DNA of 11,482 nucleotides from Glomus cerebriforme (lineage: Eukaryota; Glomeromycota; Glomeromycetes; Glomerales; Glomeraceae). Of the stretch, positions 1 to 9,311 are shown piece by piece. The stretch is taken from contig QKYT01000422.1 in assembly GCA_003550305.1 (NCBI GenBank), positions 86,758-98,239 on the forward strand. The letters run 5' to 3'. The first letter of the stretch is position 1. Each line of letters starts with the position of its first letter. Position numbers and translations under genes: made by a program. A model generated the notes under the pieces. The model saw nothing but the letters and a program-made list of their open reading frames with translations, made no database searches and had not been told where the DNA came from.

Positions 1-277
1 AGATGGAGAGTTCAATCATTTACAATTAATCAAACAAGATATTTAAAGAATAAATTCTTTAATATCANATGACCTAATATTTAATCATGATTTTTACCCA
101 GTTAAACATTAAAAATAATTTTAGTTTTATTTAATAAAGTAAATTTTTTTTTTATAATAATCTTATGTGATTATTTTTATTATTTTTAATAGTAATAAAT
201 ATTTTAATTTTTATTAAATATTAAGATGATGAATTTTTGAGTCTATACATAGATAAAATATTACTAATTACTACTAA

Positions 278-300
278 ATGGCCGGCCAGGGGCTGGCCAT
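278..300. repeat. GC-rich hairpin in an AT-rich background
   Basis: Two 10-nt arms (278-287 and 291-300) flank the 3-nt loop AGG. They match at 9 of 10 positions, and the one mismatch would be a G-U pair in RNA. The left arm also contains the perfect palindrome TGGCCGGCCA (279-288). Such a GC cluster is exceptional in this window. It lies beside the semi-palindromic GTCTAGTTATGTACAGAC (311-328). This may be a transposon end or a transcribed hairpin; the function is unknown. Confidence 0.6.
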
Positions 301-351
301 ACAATTATGAGTCTAGTTATGTACAGACTAAATTGCCTACCAAAATTAAGG

Positions 352-457
352 AATTTTGACATGTTGAAATTGTTAAAATTATTTCAACATTTTGACATTG
401 CCTTCCTGATTGGTCAAAATGCCGAAATAATTTTGACATGCCAAAATTGTCAAAATT
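352..457. repeat. Long imperfect inverted repeat (foldback / MITE-like)
   Basis: The 45-nt arms 352-396 and 413-457 match each other in reverse complement at about 35 of 45 positions, around a 16-nt spacer. The outer end AATTTTGACA and the inner block ending CATTTTGAC are the best conserved parts. The left arm contains a smaller palindrome (TGTTGAAAT against ATTTCAACA). No convincing target-site duplication is visible. It lies just beyond the 3' end of the gag-like relic, so it could be a terminal structure of that element or an independent foldback element. Confidence 0.55.
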
Positions 458-469
458 AAAAAAAAATTA

Positions 470-1985
470 TATTTCATCTAATTTCTCAACATCCAATAAT
501 ATAGAAGGATGCAAACAGCTCATTGAATCGTCTTATCAAGACAAGTCAAATGGTGGTAAATTCATCCTTCTGGATTAGCAATTCTCATTTAAGTGTAAAA
601 ATTACCTGTCAAATGACTTTTAAGAAATCCTAAAACTTGCACATCATTATTTGCCACTTCTAATAATAGTGATTAAATTCTAGATTCATAGGTATTAGAA
701 CTATTATAGGGCTAATATTTTTCTCGAGTCAATTTTTAAATAGCTAATTGCTGATTTCCAAGTTCCAACTATTTCTCACTGATATTTTGCTTTCAGTCAA
801 ACTCATAATGTATCTGGAGAATTTATAGTGAATTTCCTGCTACAAGACCATTATTTGCTAATAGTATCAAAACATATTTTTCACCTATCATAGTTTTTAA
901 AATATTACACTTGACTGCATTATCAAAATCCCTCACATTTGCATTTTCAAGAACTGTTATATGCCCTTCAAAATATATCTATAATTGAATAACCTTATCT
1001 AAGTATTCATTAGGTGGTTCTTTACCTGTATAAGGTGGAAATTTTGTAAGAGCAGGAGCTATTAATTTTAATACTGTAAACGTCTAGCCTTAACTATGTT
1101 TAGTAATGGATTATTCTGAAGCGCTAAAATAAACTGACAAGAATTTTTTCTTTTTCTTTAGCCTTCCATCTCATATCGCTCATTGAGCCTATCTTGATTA
1201 TATTCTAACAAATACCTATCTGCTCTACATTATTGCAGATGGTGGGCATTTTGTTGATATAATAACTGGAGAGCAAAATTTTCTCATAGCAGTTCACCAA
1301 TATGGATTTGCTTTTTTCCTATATTATCTAACAGTTGGTTTACCTGGTTTTGGGTATTAGTTCGCAACTGATGAAGATTAGCAATAACCCTCTCCATTGC
1401 TCCTTCAGTAAGATTTTTCTGTACTATATTATTATCTCATTCAACCTCTGCATTATATTGCCTCTGTTGCTTATTAACTAAATCTTATTGTTACTCTTTT
1501 TTATTTGATCTGCTAAGATTTCTCTGCCTATTACTGTATTATCCAGATAGTCATCTATAACATTTGCTAGTTCTGTGATAGCGGCCATCTCCAAATCAGT
1601 ATTAAGATTATATAAGGAGAATTTTTTCATGATAAGATGGTTTTGATCTGGCATCTCAATTTTTCTACCTACTACTAACCACTTTTTAAGCTAAAGATAT
1701 ATTTTTTCTTATCTCGCACATCTTTTTTAGCTTGATATAGTTGACTTTTTAGATTGGAGATTTCAGATTTTAACCCTGCTATCTCCTCTTCTGAACCATT
1801 ATCAAGATGCTCTATTTCTTTATTGAGATCTTGAATTTTCTGCTCATACCAGGTATATTCACACTCCAGTTGATTAATTCATTTTTTGTTCTGGAAATTA
1901 GACTGTAATGCATCTCGAAGGTGATAGTTATCCTCCTTCAGCTCAGAGTTAGCGAACCATGTGGTATCATTGAGGTATCTGATAA
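470..1985 (-). pseudogene. Degenerate gag-like / coiled-coil retroelement ORF
   Basis: Translated on the minus strand, this region is a chain of recognisable protein pieces separated by stops and frame changes. A coiled-coil segment is open for 67 codons (1878-1678) and contains heptad-like 'KIQDLNKEIEHL' and 'GLKSEISNLKSQL'. Next come 'ITELANVIDDYLDNT' (about 1520-1590), 'TKFPPYTGKEPPNEYLDK' (about 1000-1060) and 'VKCNILKTMIGEKYV' (about 870-930). It ends with 'LLLEVANNDVQVLGFLKSHL' and 'RIANPEG' (about 565-665). The order matches gag-like proteins of repeat families that I recall as abundant in Rhizophagus. No zinc knuckle or protease was identified. Many internal stops rule out function. 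Boundaries are approximate. Confidence 0.6.
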
Positions 1986-2039
1986 CTTTATTGAGAGTTG
2001 TATTGGAAGATCTAATGAAGGAGTATAAATATTACGAAT

Positions 2040-2264
2040 TTTAATAACTGTAATATTAAAGTTTAATGTAGGTAAATTGTTAATTTTTTTGAACATTGGA
2101 TCATAGTATATAATCCAGAGTATAGGAGAAATAATTTCTCCTTGGTCTATTCCTTATAGGACTTTGTATGGTGTGGAGTTCCTATCTTGTAATATAATTT
2201 GATTGTTTTTGTTTTTGATGATGTTGATTAAGTGGCGATTATTGTCAGTGAAATTTTTAGACAT
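2040..2264 (-). pseudogene. Reverse-transcriptase fragment (LINE-like), dead
   Basis: Reading on the minus strand from the ATG at 2264, the frame gives 'RHLINIIKNKNNQIILQDRN', a stop at 2156-2154, then GIDQGEIISP (2153-2124) and 'ILWIIYYDPMFKKI'. The GxxQGxxxSP signature followed by a hydrophobic stretch is the conserved motif-B region of reverse transcriptases, typical of non-LTR elements. The in-frame TAA directly before the signature and the absence of the rest of the enzyme show that it is a relic. The frame downstream merges with the coiled-coil ORF near 1985, either by nested insertion or by decay within one element. Confidence 0.6.
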
Positions 2265-2654
2265 TGTAAAGCAAATTGTAATAATTATTTGATCATGATA
2301 AAAATAGATACGAATAACATTTATGTACAATAGGAAAAATTTTATTTACATTTAAGATACACAAATTTTTTAAAAAAAAGAGAAAGAAAAAAATAATAAT
2401 AATTAGTTGATATTTGTTGATATGTGAAAAATCATCAGAAAAAGTAAGTATATAATAGACAAAAATTATATTTAAAGCATCCACTTTATTAGTTTATATT
2501 CAATGGCATACAAGTGGATTAAAAACTAAAATAATTTAAATAAAAGAATAAAGTTCATTTAAATGATGAAAAGAAAATTATATAAATGGTTTTACAAAAA
2601 GACATTCTAGGTATGTAGATGGTGTACATTAACCGTACGATCAACTGTAAAATA
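2265..2654. other. AT-rich spacer; nothing identified
   Basis: This is the spacer between the reverse-transcriptase relic and the 3' end of the four-exon kinase gene. It should contain that gene's 3' untranslated region and polyadenylation site, but I see no clear AATAAA on the minus strand close to the stop codon. The low-complexity open frame at 2293-2484 (minus) is rejected as noise. Confidence 0.5.
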
Positions 2655-4285
2655 TCAGTATATTAAAAATTCCAATTCTTCTGAACAATAACTATCATCA
2701 GCCAATTTAACCTTTTTAGTATCTTCACCTAAATATATTTATATTTTTTTTAAAATTAATATAATGTAAAACTTTTTAAAGTAGTTTTGCATAAGAAAAT
2801 TTTATTTCTATCATACCATTTTCAAAATTATTTTCATGTTTTCTTTTATCTAAAAAGTAAAAGATTGTTAACAATAATATACAATTATAAGTGGAATAAT
2901 TATCATAATTATGAGTTATACCTTTTATCTGGTAAGTAATTAAGTCTGAATAATTAAATAGATAAATTAATGCTTATTGTCTATTTCCTTTTAAAAATAG
3001 GAACGAATATGATTTAACATTTAAAAAGTTATTTACCAAATTCTGAAGTAGACGATTGACTTGTAACTACAGGTCCAATATCTGATGATTTCATAATTTT
3101 AGTTGGATTATTCCATTCGTTCCTTTTAATATCCTTAAATTTTTTATATATTTCAACGGCTTTTGGTCTTTTCTCTGGATCAAAATGCCAACATTCTTTC
3201 ATTAGCTCAATATAACCTTCAGGCGCATTTGTAACAATTGGAGGACGTAAATCATTATTTACTATTTTAAAAATTAAATCTGGATCATGATATCTATTCC
3301 AATGAGGCCTCCTTCCTGTCATTAATTCCCACATAATCATTCCTAAACTATATATATCTGAAGCGCTGGTATATTTTCGTTTTTCAAAAACCTCTGGAGC
3401 AATATAAGATGTTATTCCATATATTCCATAAACTTTATCATCAGTTGATTCAAGTGCTGATTTACTTATTCCTAAGTCACATATTACTGCTTCTTTACTA
3501 TATTTAGATATATGATTTGTACTATTTAAAAGGATATTTCCACTATGAATATCTCTATGTATTATATTTGATTTATGAATACTAATAAGGCCACTTGTAA
3601 TGTCATCCAATATATAAAGNTTGTTACTCCAACTAATATCATAAAAATTTCTATATAAATATCCGTTCAAATCACCTGAATCACAATAATTCATGACAAA
3701 TACATAATTTAATGTTACAGGATCTTGAGTAATTCCATAATATTTATTAATATTCATCTTTGTTGAAGTAATTTCATAAAATATCTTAAGCTAAAATAAA
3801 NATGGTTATTAGTTTCTTTATATTTTAATGGGATTATTATTAGTTTAACATTTAATATTTACCTCATTTAGTTCCCTAGAAGTGATATGTTTAGAATTTA
3901 AAAGTAGTTTGAGAGCCACTTTTTTTTTATAGTTACCTCTATAGTTTCGATATTTACCATTAAGAAAAATATTATGTTTCCCATTACATGTGGCTTTATA
4001 TACTTTACTGAAGCCTCCTACGCCGATGAATTCTATATTTTGGAATATGTAAAATGGAATAAATTCCATTTTACCTAATCCAGCTAACCCTATATAACTG
4101 ATAAAATCATCAATGACTCTATTTGGTCTGAATTCTTTTTTTTTATAACAAACAAGGCATGTCAGATGATGTCTTTCAAAAGTGCGTCTCATATTACATT
4201 CATTGCATAAACTATATTTTTTTGGTTTAGGAACGGATTTTATTAAAAAATCAGTTATTTGTTTAATNTTGGTTGATTGTTCCAT
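2655..4285 (-). CDS. TKL protein kinase with N-terminal Cys4 ribbon, four exons
   Basis: Exons are 4285-3863, 3790-3037, 2849-2817 and 2728-2655 (1284 nt, 427 aa). A Cys4 ribbon (C27xxC30, C43xxC46) comes first. The kinase follows: glycine loop GVGGFSKV (88-95), VALK lysine 126, helix-C Glu141, HRD 219-221 with Asn226, DLG 246-248 in place of DFG, APE 272-274 and the late Arg in PEKRP (349). All catalytic residues are present, so it should phosphorylate proteins, probably as a cytosolic or nuclear Ser/Thr or dual-specificity enzyme; its substrate is unknown. There is no signal peptide or membrane segment. Exons 3-4 are inferred: both introns are GT-AG, phase 1 is kept across both joins, and the result is a charged tail with KRKH, KKVKL and a final 'SEELEF'. 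Read without splicing, exon 2 would stop at 3029, giving 394 aa. Two Ns fall in codons 6 and 198. Kinase call about 0.95; exons 3-4 about 0.65. Confidence 0.88.
2729..2816 (-). other. Intron 3 of the four-exon kinase gene
   Basis: It is 88 nt long, with donor GTATGA and acceptor ATATTTAG. It is phase 1, splitting a Gly codon (G|GT). It is inferred from splice motifs and from the open, charged tail produced when exons 3 and 4 are joined. Confidence 0.6.
2850..3036 (-). other. Intron 2 of the four-exon kinase gene (possible alternative acceptor)
   Basis: It is 187 nt long, with donor GTAAAT and acceptor CTTTTTAG, phase 1 (G|AT, Asp). A second acceptor TTACCAG at 2929-2930 would give a 108-nt intron, and the exon would begin with the same ATAAAAG heptamer but stop after a few codons. 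The two acceptors would therefore yield different C-termini. Confidence 0.55.
3791..3862 (-). other. Intron 1 of the four-exon kinase gene
   Basis: It is 72 nt, phase 0, with donor GTAAAT and acceptor TTTTAG. CTAATAA-type branch-site candidates lie about 20-30 nt upstream of the acceptor. It lies directly after the helix-C glutamate codon, the same position as the introns of the two other kinase genes here. One N is at 3801. Confidence 0.85.
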
Positions 4286-5320
4286 AAATAATTTATAATT
4301 TTTTTTGAAAAAACATCAATTCGTTGAGAAGACCTATATATATATGTATTCTCTTTGTTAAATAAGGAATTTTTTGTCCGAATTCTTTAAAATAAAATCA
4401 ATGTGGTAAAATAATAGAATTTTATGTACTTTGACAAATATAGTTACCAATCATCAAATGAATCAATGAATCAAATNATCGATGTTTAACATTTCTAAAT
4501 CAAGCTGTGAATGGTCTCTTTATTAAATTAACAGGTTATTTTTAATTCTTTTTTCAAAAAAAAAAAAAATAATAATTATAGCTGTCAATGATCATCTTTT
4601 TTCCATAAAGAAACTTATTCGCTACATAAGCATTTGTAAAACCGGAGTTACTGTATATATCGGATATTTATCAATCTTTTTTTGGTTGGGTTAATCATAG
4701 TCACATTCACAAAGAACTATTATTCATAATCATTATTGTTCTTCTTTTCTTATTTTAATTGTTATGAATTCATAGAATTTTAAAACAAGTATAATTAACT
4801 TTGTCATTTTTCACAAAACTTCGCTAAATAAAAGAAATGACTACCAAAATTGTAAAACTAGTTATACAAAGATGTTAATAAAAGAATCTAAATTTTTTTT
4901 TATGCAATTCGGAGTTTTTGGACTTTAAGTTATGCGATTAATTCTATAATAGTTTAGTTAAACTAATGTATACTTGTAATAGTTTATGTAACCAATATTG
5001 TAGTTAGTTATTGTAGTAGACGTATGGCTATTTTGGAGTGATACAGAATGAGTTTTGTATTGTCATGTGAAATTATTAATGATCCGTTAAACAAGAATTT
5101 TTTTAATGCATATTTTGACTGATGCGTAATCAATATTATAAAGCGTATCTCGTATTGGAGGACCAAAAAATGTTCATTTCCAAATTTATCTATGAGTAAC
5201 TTCTTACATGAAAAACAAAACTAAGTAAAAATTTAATATGATTACACATGACACATCCTTAGTAAATTTTAATATAAATAATTCTCTTTATAATTTATAA
5301 TTTATTTTTCCTAGAATTTC
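4286..5320. other. Upstream region of kinase gene; no gene found
   Basis: This AT-rich stretch begins with the presumed promoter and 5' untranslated region of the minus-strand kinase. A TATATATATA run at about 4335-4344 lies about 50 bp upstream of the ATG and is a weak TATA-box candidate in such AT-rich DNA. Beyond it I find no coding, tRNA or repeat signal. Confidence 0.45.
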
Positions 5321-5543
5321 TTTTAAATCCCTCTTTATCTTCCTTATACTGTACATGAGTTACTTTTCTCATTACAGGCAAGGAAAAACTGGTTATTTAG
5401 TTTAGTCTCTCCTAACTGGCTGGTTTGGTTTTAGTTTTAAATCCTCTTTACCTTCCTTATACTGTATATGAGTTGACTTTCCTCATTACAGGCAAGGAAA
5501 AACTTGCCAGTTAAGTCTCTTCTAAATGACTGGTTTGGTTTAG
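5321..5543. repeat. Tandem duplication of a 109-114 bp unit
   Basis: Copy 1 is 5321-5434 and copy 2 is 5435-5543. Both begin TTTTAAATCC and end TGGTTTGGTTTTAG or TGGTTTGGTTTAG. Shared blocks include CTTCCTTATACTGTA, CATTACAGGCAAGGAAAAAC and AGTCTCT. The copies differ by substitutions and small indels. Weak similarity continues past 5543 (TTCCCTCATTTTATCTTC), suggesting the start of a third copy. Unit identity is unknown; a decayed SINE or satellite is possible. Confidence 0.8.
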
Positions 5544-5892
5544 ATTAGAATTCCCTCATTTTATCTTCGTATCTTTATTTTTATGCTTATGAAGACTAAA
5601 GAGATCATCATGGAAGACGAAAGAAATAAGAATGAATCTAATAATAGGAGTACATAAAAACTTTAAACAGACGTAATGAAGAAAGTAAATAACAGAAAGC
5701 TTTAATTGTAGGAATGAAAATTATAAAGATAATGAAGACATAAATATCATGATGTATGCATTATAAATGGATTTAAATTGTGAGTTATCCATTAATTGCC
5801 ATGCTATTTTTTTGTTGCTTATATAACTTAGATCAATGTCAAAAGAGGCTATAAGAAGAACTCTATGAAAATATGACCAGAATTAGCAAGAA
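5544..5892. other. Spacer; nothing identified
   Basis: AT-rich DNA between two repeat blocks. Apart from the faint start of a third copy of the preceding unit, I see no open frame of note or RNA signal. Confidence 0.4.
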
Positions 5893-6274
5893 AAGCTTAA
5901 AGGTAACTAGGAGATATTTGTAGCAACAAAGTAGATAACTTCCATTCAAATGCGACTGGAATTAAAAACAAAAGGGAATATTGATATCATATAGGATAAA
6001 TGAATGTTTGTGACTATTTACGGTAATCAAGTGACATTTAAATCTCAATTATGATTTACTGACAGTCAAATGGAAAATGTAAGGCTTCAAAAGAAGCAGA
6101 AGACAAAAATCGAGCGAATAACTACCATTAACCGTTTAGATATGACTGAAACTGACATCAAGATAGGAAATGTTGATGCTACATGAGATAAAATAGTGTT
6201 TGTTAAACAAGACCAGTAACACTAAATCAAGGTGATTGCTATTTCACTACAATTATGATTAACAACCAAATGGA
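5893..6274. repeat. Diverged tandem duplication, unit about 190 bp
   Basis: The segments 5893-6074 and 6083-6274 share landmarks in the same order. These are AGCTTAAAGG / GGCTTCAAAAG, GATAACTTCC / GAATAACTACC, GCGACTGGAA / ATGACTGAAA, GGAATATTGAT / GGAAATGTTGAT, and AATTATGATT followed by CAAATGGA or CCAAATGGA. Divergence is high and was judged by eye. Both copies have stops in the plus frame that reads 'GNIDI' / 'GNVDA', so any coding past is lost. Confidence 0.45.
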
Positions 6275-7913
6275 TAACATTAGTATTATGGCATGGCAAA
6301 GATCAAGGTATAAAGACATCTCTATAAATAATATATTTACAGGAAATACAAATGTGAGCTCCAGTTTTGATACAGGTTTCAGGGGCAATAATATTAATAT
6401 TGGTAAATGTAAATATTGTACCTTTTCCATAAACTTTGGATACCATTTCTTAGGTCAGGTGTTCTAGTAATACAAGTACTGATGAGAGAAATTATGCACA
6501 TATATATCTGGTAATAAAAAAATGATGGCAAATAGTTGTGATTTAGTAAAATGAAAAATAGTGTCAGGGGAGGTATTAGCAATCAGCAAAACAATGAAAT
6601 AATAGCTAGATGCTGGCAAAATTTGAAGTAATGACGCTGGTAAAGGACTGCAATGATAAGGACAGTGTTGGTAAAATGGTGGTAAGGAAGAAAGGTATTA
6701 GTAAAATTGGGAAAAATATTAATTTAAATTGTTTTTTAAAAATATGTTTATACTTGCTCACTTTTTATATCTGTGGTTTATTTTATTATTTCTTTATTTC
6801 TTTATATAAAAAAAAAGTGTAATATATTTTTTTAAAAATAATCAGAATTTCTGTTATTTTTAAAATTGTACGAAAAAAAAAGTCTGAAATGTAAAAATCA
6901 TTTTTATCTGTTAAAACAAAAAAAAATTCATAATTGAGTGTCACTTTATCAATGCATTATCCTTTTACTGTTTTTAAAATGCAAATATTCTAGTGAAAAA
7001 ATGAGATGCGTGCAAATGAGAGGATACATATAAACTTGTATAGACTTAAAGGAGAATATCATGGCAGAAAGTTTATCAAATTATAAATTCACATTAAAAA
7101 AGTGTTTTTTAAGAAATATTGGATACTAATTTAATACATACTGCTGAACTTCTATACACTATACAGAACATCGATTTTAAATTTTAACACTATAATTAGG
7201 CAACCCTACTCTACAACTTTCTGTCTTACCTCTATCTATTTTGTAGTTAATGTAGCGTATACTTTAGTATAATTGATGTATATTAAAAATATGTTGTTTT
7301 AACTACAAAATTCTTAAAATTCTTGCATGTTGTAATAAATGATGATAGTACAGTAGTTCTGTCCCGTAAATCACGTGATAAGCTATATTACAAAGCAATT
7401 CTTTATTCGCTTTTTTTAAGCTGAAATTTTCAAAAGAAACAAGTGGTTTGGTTTTTTTAGTATTATAAACTAAATTAGATTTAATGATAAATTTTTTATC
7501 CATGCAATACAGTAAAATCAATAACATTGTAAAAATTGGGTTTTGATACAACCAGATGCGGCAAAAGAAAATTTTAATGACACATATGAAAATATAAATA
7601 AACTTACGAATGGCAAATAAATTTATTGTTAGGTTTAAACTAACTTATTTTTACCAAAAATTATGTTAAAACAATTTAATGACCGAATGATCATACATAT
7701 ACAGTACATATTAGGATATTACGTGAAATGTACATTTTAATTCTTATAAAAAATTTGTACGGTATTTTCAATTACAGATTTTATTTATGTAAGAAAATTT
7801 TACACGTTANTCTATAATCGGTGTTGAACAAAAACTATAATATTGAAAAAAAATAATATCTTTACTTAATTTTTTAAATTCATAAAGCGAATTAAAGCTA
7901 GTAGTTGTATTGT
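6275..7913. other. AT-rich intergenic region; no supported gene
   Basis: Several short open frames of 60-82 codons occur on both strands. They overlap each other, have low-complexity composition and resemble nothing I know. At 6600-6710 there is a loose recurrence of GGTAAA / GGTAAAAT that looks like cryptic simple sequence. ATCACGTGAT (7370-7379) is a perfect 10-bp palindrome with an E-box core CACGTG. No tRNA or rRNA signal was seen. The left part probably includes nothing functional; the right end should contain the 3' flank of the kinase pseudogene. Confidence 0.4.
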
Positions 7914-8371
7914 TTATATTTCACAGTCTAAACATTCAGTATTATTATCATTATATTTCGGAAGATCTTTTGTAAAAGGATTAAGAATTCGAGATGTATA
8001 AATAGCTTGAGGATGAGTAGTTAATTGGTTATTTTTATCTGTTCTGTTATTTTTATGTTTTATTCTATATTTTTCCGCTTCTTCAAATTGCATTTTAATT
8101 TTTATACACTCTTGTTGTGTACTAGTTGAACAATATGAATTATAAAATGACCTAATCACTTTTTCTATTTCAATAGTATTTGGTCTATTATCTGGATTTG
8201 AATTCCAACATTTTTTCATTAAGTTAATATAACAATCAGGTACTTCTGGCTCATTTATTTCAGGTCTGGTTCCTTCACATATACTTAATGCTAAAAGCTC
8301 ATCATGAGCACAATTAGCAAAAGGTTGTTTTTCGGTTGCTACAAAATACAAAATCATACTAAAACTATATA

Positions 8372-8557
8372 CAGTCGTCCCCCTCTATAAGCACCCCCTG
8401 TTTAGTCACACCCCCCTTATAAGCACATTTATGCTTGGCCCAAGTTACTAATAATATTATTAAAAAAACCTCCTCTATAGTCACATCATATAGGTTTTTT
8501 ATAATCACACCTTTTTTTTTCAGTCCCGGGGGGTGTGATTATATAGGGGGACGACTG
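8372..8557. mobile_element. 186-bp MITE, Tc1/mariner (pogo/Tigger-like) type, TA target duplication
   Basis: Terminal inverted repeats begin CAGTCGTCCCCCTCTATAA on the left and, reverse-complemented, CAGTCGTCCCCCTATATAA on the right. They continue into CAC-CCCC for about 26 nt. The flanking dinucleotide TA is duplicated (8370-8371 and 8558-8559). CAGTCGTCCC ends with a TA duplication are characteristic of pogo/Tigger-like Tc1/mariner transposons. At 186 bp it has no transposase and must have been moved in trans. The interior has further decayed copies of the 'CTCTATAAGCAC' motif (about 8415-8426 and 8472-8484). Removing the element and one TA restores the kinase frame across DIYS. Confidence 0.92.
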
Positions 8558-8979
8558 TATATCTGCTGCTTGACTACAAGATTTTCCTCTTAATACTTAG
8601 GAGCAACGTAAGACATAACTCCATAAATGTTTGTTTTATCTATATTATCAACTTCTCCACATAATCCCATATCTGAAATATAGTTTGAAGTAATCCAATA
8701 AAAATTATCCTTAAATAATATATTCCCTACGTGAACATCACGATGAATCATCTGTTTTTGATGAATTTTTTTCAGACAACCAATAATGTTTATTAATACT
8801 TTTAATTTATTTACCCAATTAAAATTTTTATAATTATTATTTAACCAATCATTAAAATTTCCACCTTGTGCATATTGAAGAACAATAATATGATCTTTAG
8901 TATTTTGGTTTTGAGAAATTCCATGTATTCTACGAATTTCACCAGAATTATCAAAATTATTAAGTGAATATGCTTTAAC

Positions 8980-9054
8980 CTAAAGAAATGAAAATAACTG
9001 TTATTATTTTTTTAAAAAAGATGATTTAAATTTATAAATTAATTAATTTCATAC
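8980..9054 (-). other. Intron of the kinase pseudogene
   Basis: It is 75 nt, phase 0, with donor GTATGA and acceptor CTTTAG. It directly follows 'EFLNE', the helix-C glutamate. The position is identical to that in the intact paralogue at 3791-3862. Confidence 0.85.
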
Positions 9055-9311
9055 CTCATTTAAAAATTCACTGGTAATATTTTGTGAATTATTTAAACAT
9101 TTTAACGCAACTGTTTTATTTGGATCTCTTGTATATTCCTTTTTATCCTTATTCCAATATAATGGTCCATCCTTCCATATTGCTGAATATACTGTAGAAA
9201 AACCACCTTTGCCTATTTTTTTAATGTCGTCAAACTGATCGTATGGTATCCATTCAAATATTATATAATTGTAATCATTAATTTTTAATTGCATTTCTTG
9301 AATTAAATTAG

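Noticed and set aside
1950..1985. YLND read as the reverse-transcriptase catalytic YxDD motif
   Set aside because: The same frame continues smoothly into and out of the coiled-coil ORF, so it may simply be the start of that protein. It was not annotated as a catalytic motif.
2293..2484. 63-codon open frame, minus strand
   Set aside because: Hydrophobic low-complexity product from AT-rich DNA, with no motif and no splice or neighbour support.
3029..3031. TAA taken as the end of the four-exon kinase gene
   Set aside because: A good donor lies just before it and two further exons restore a plausible tail in phase. It remains possible as an intron-retaining end.
6239..6582. Overlapping open frames on both strands (6239-6430 and 6394-6582 minus, 6255-6467 plus)
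   Set aside because: The three frames overlap and none has a recognisable domain. The plus frame begins inside the second copy of the decayed repeat, which has stops upstream.
6610..6822. 70-codon plus-strand frame ending in a hydrophobic stretch
   Set aside because: It runs through cryptic GGTAAA-type simple sequence into an AT-rich tract. The apparent membrane segment is what T-rich DNA encodes by chance.
7050..7129. GGAGA followed by an ATG and a 22-codon frame, resembling a bacterial ribosome site and small gene
   Set aside because: The window is eukaryotic, so the purine run has no such meaning, and the peptide is too short to support.
7303..7551. 82-codon minus-strand frame
   Set aside because: No known motif, no neighbouring exon in frame, and AT-driven composition. 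I could not exclude a small orphan gene, but nothing supports it.
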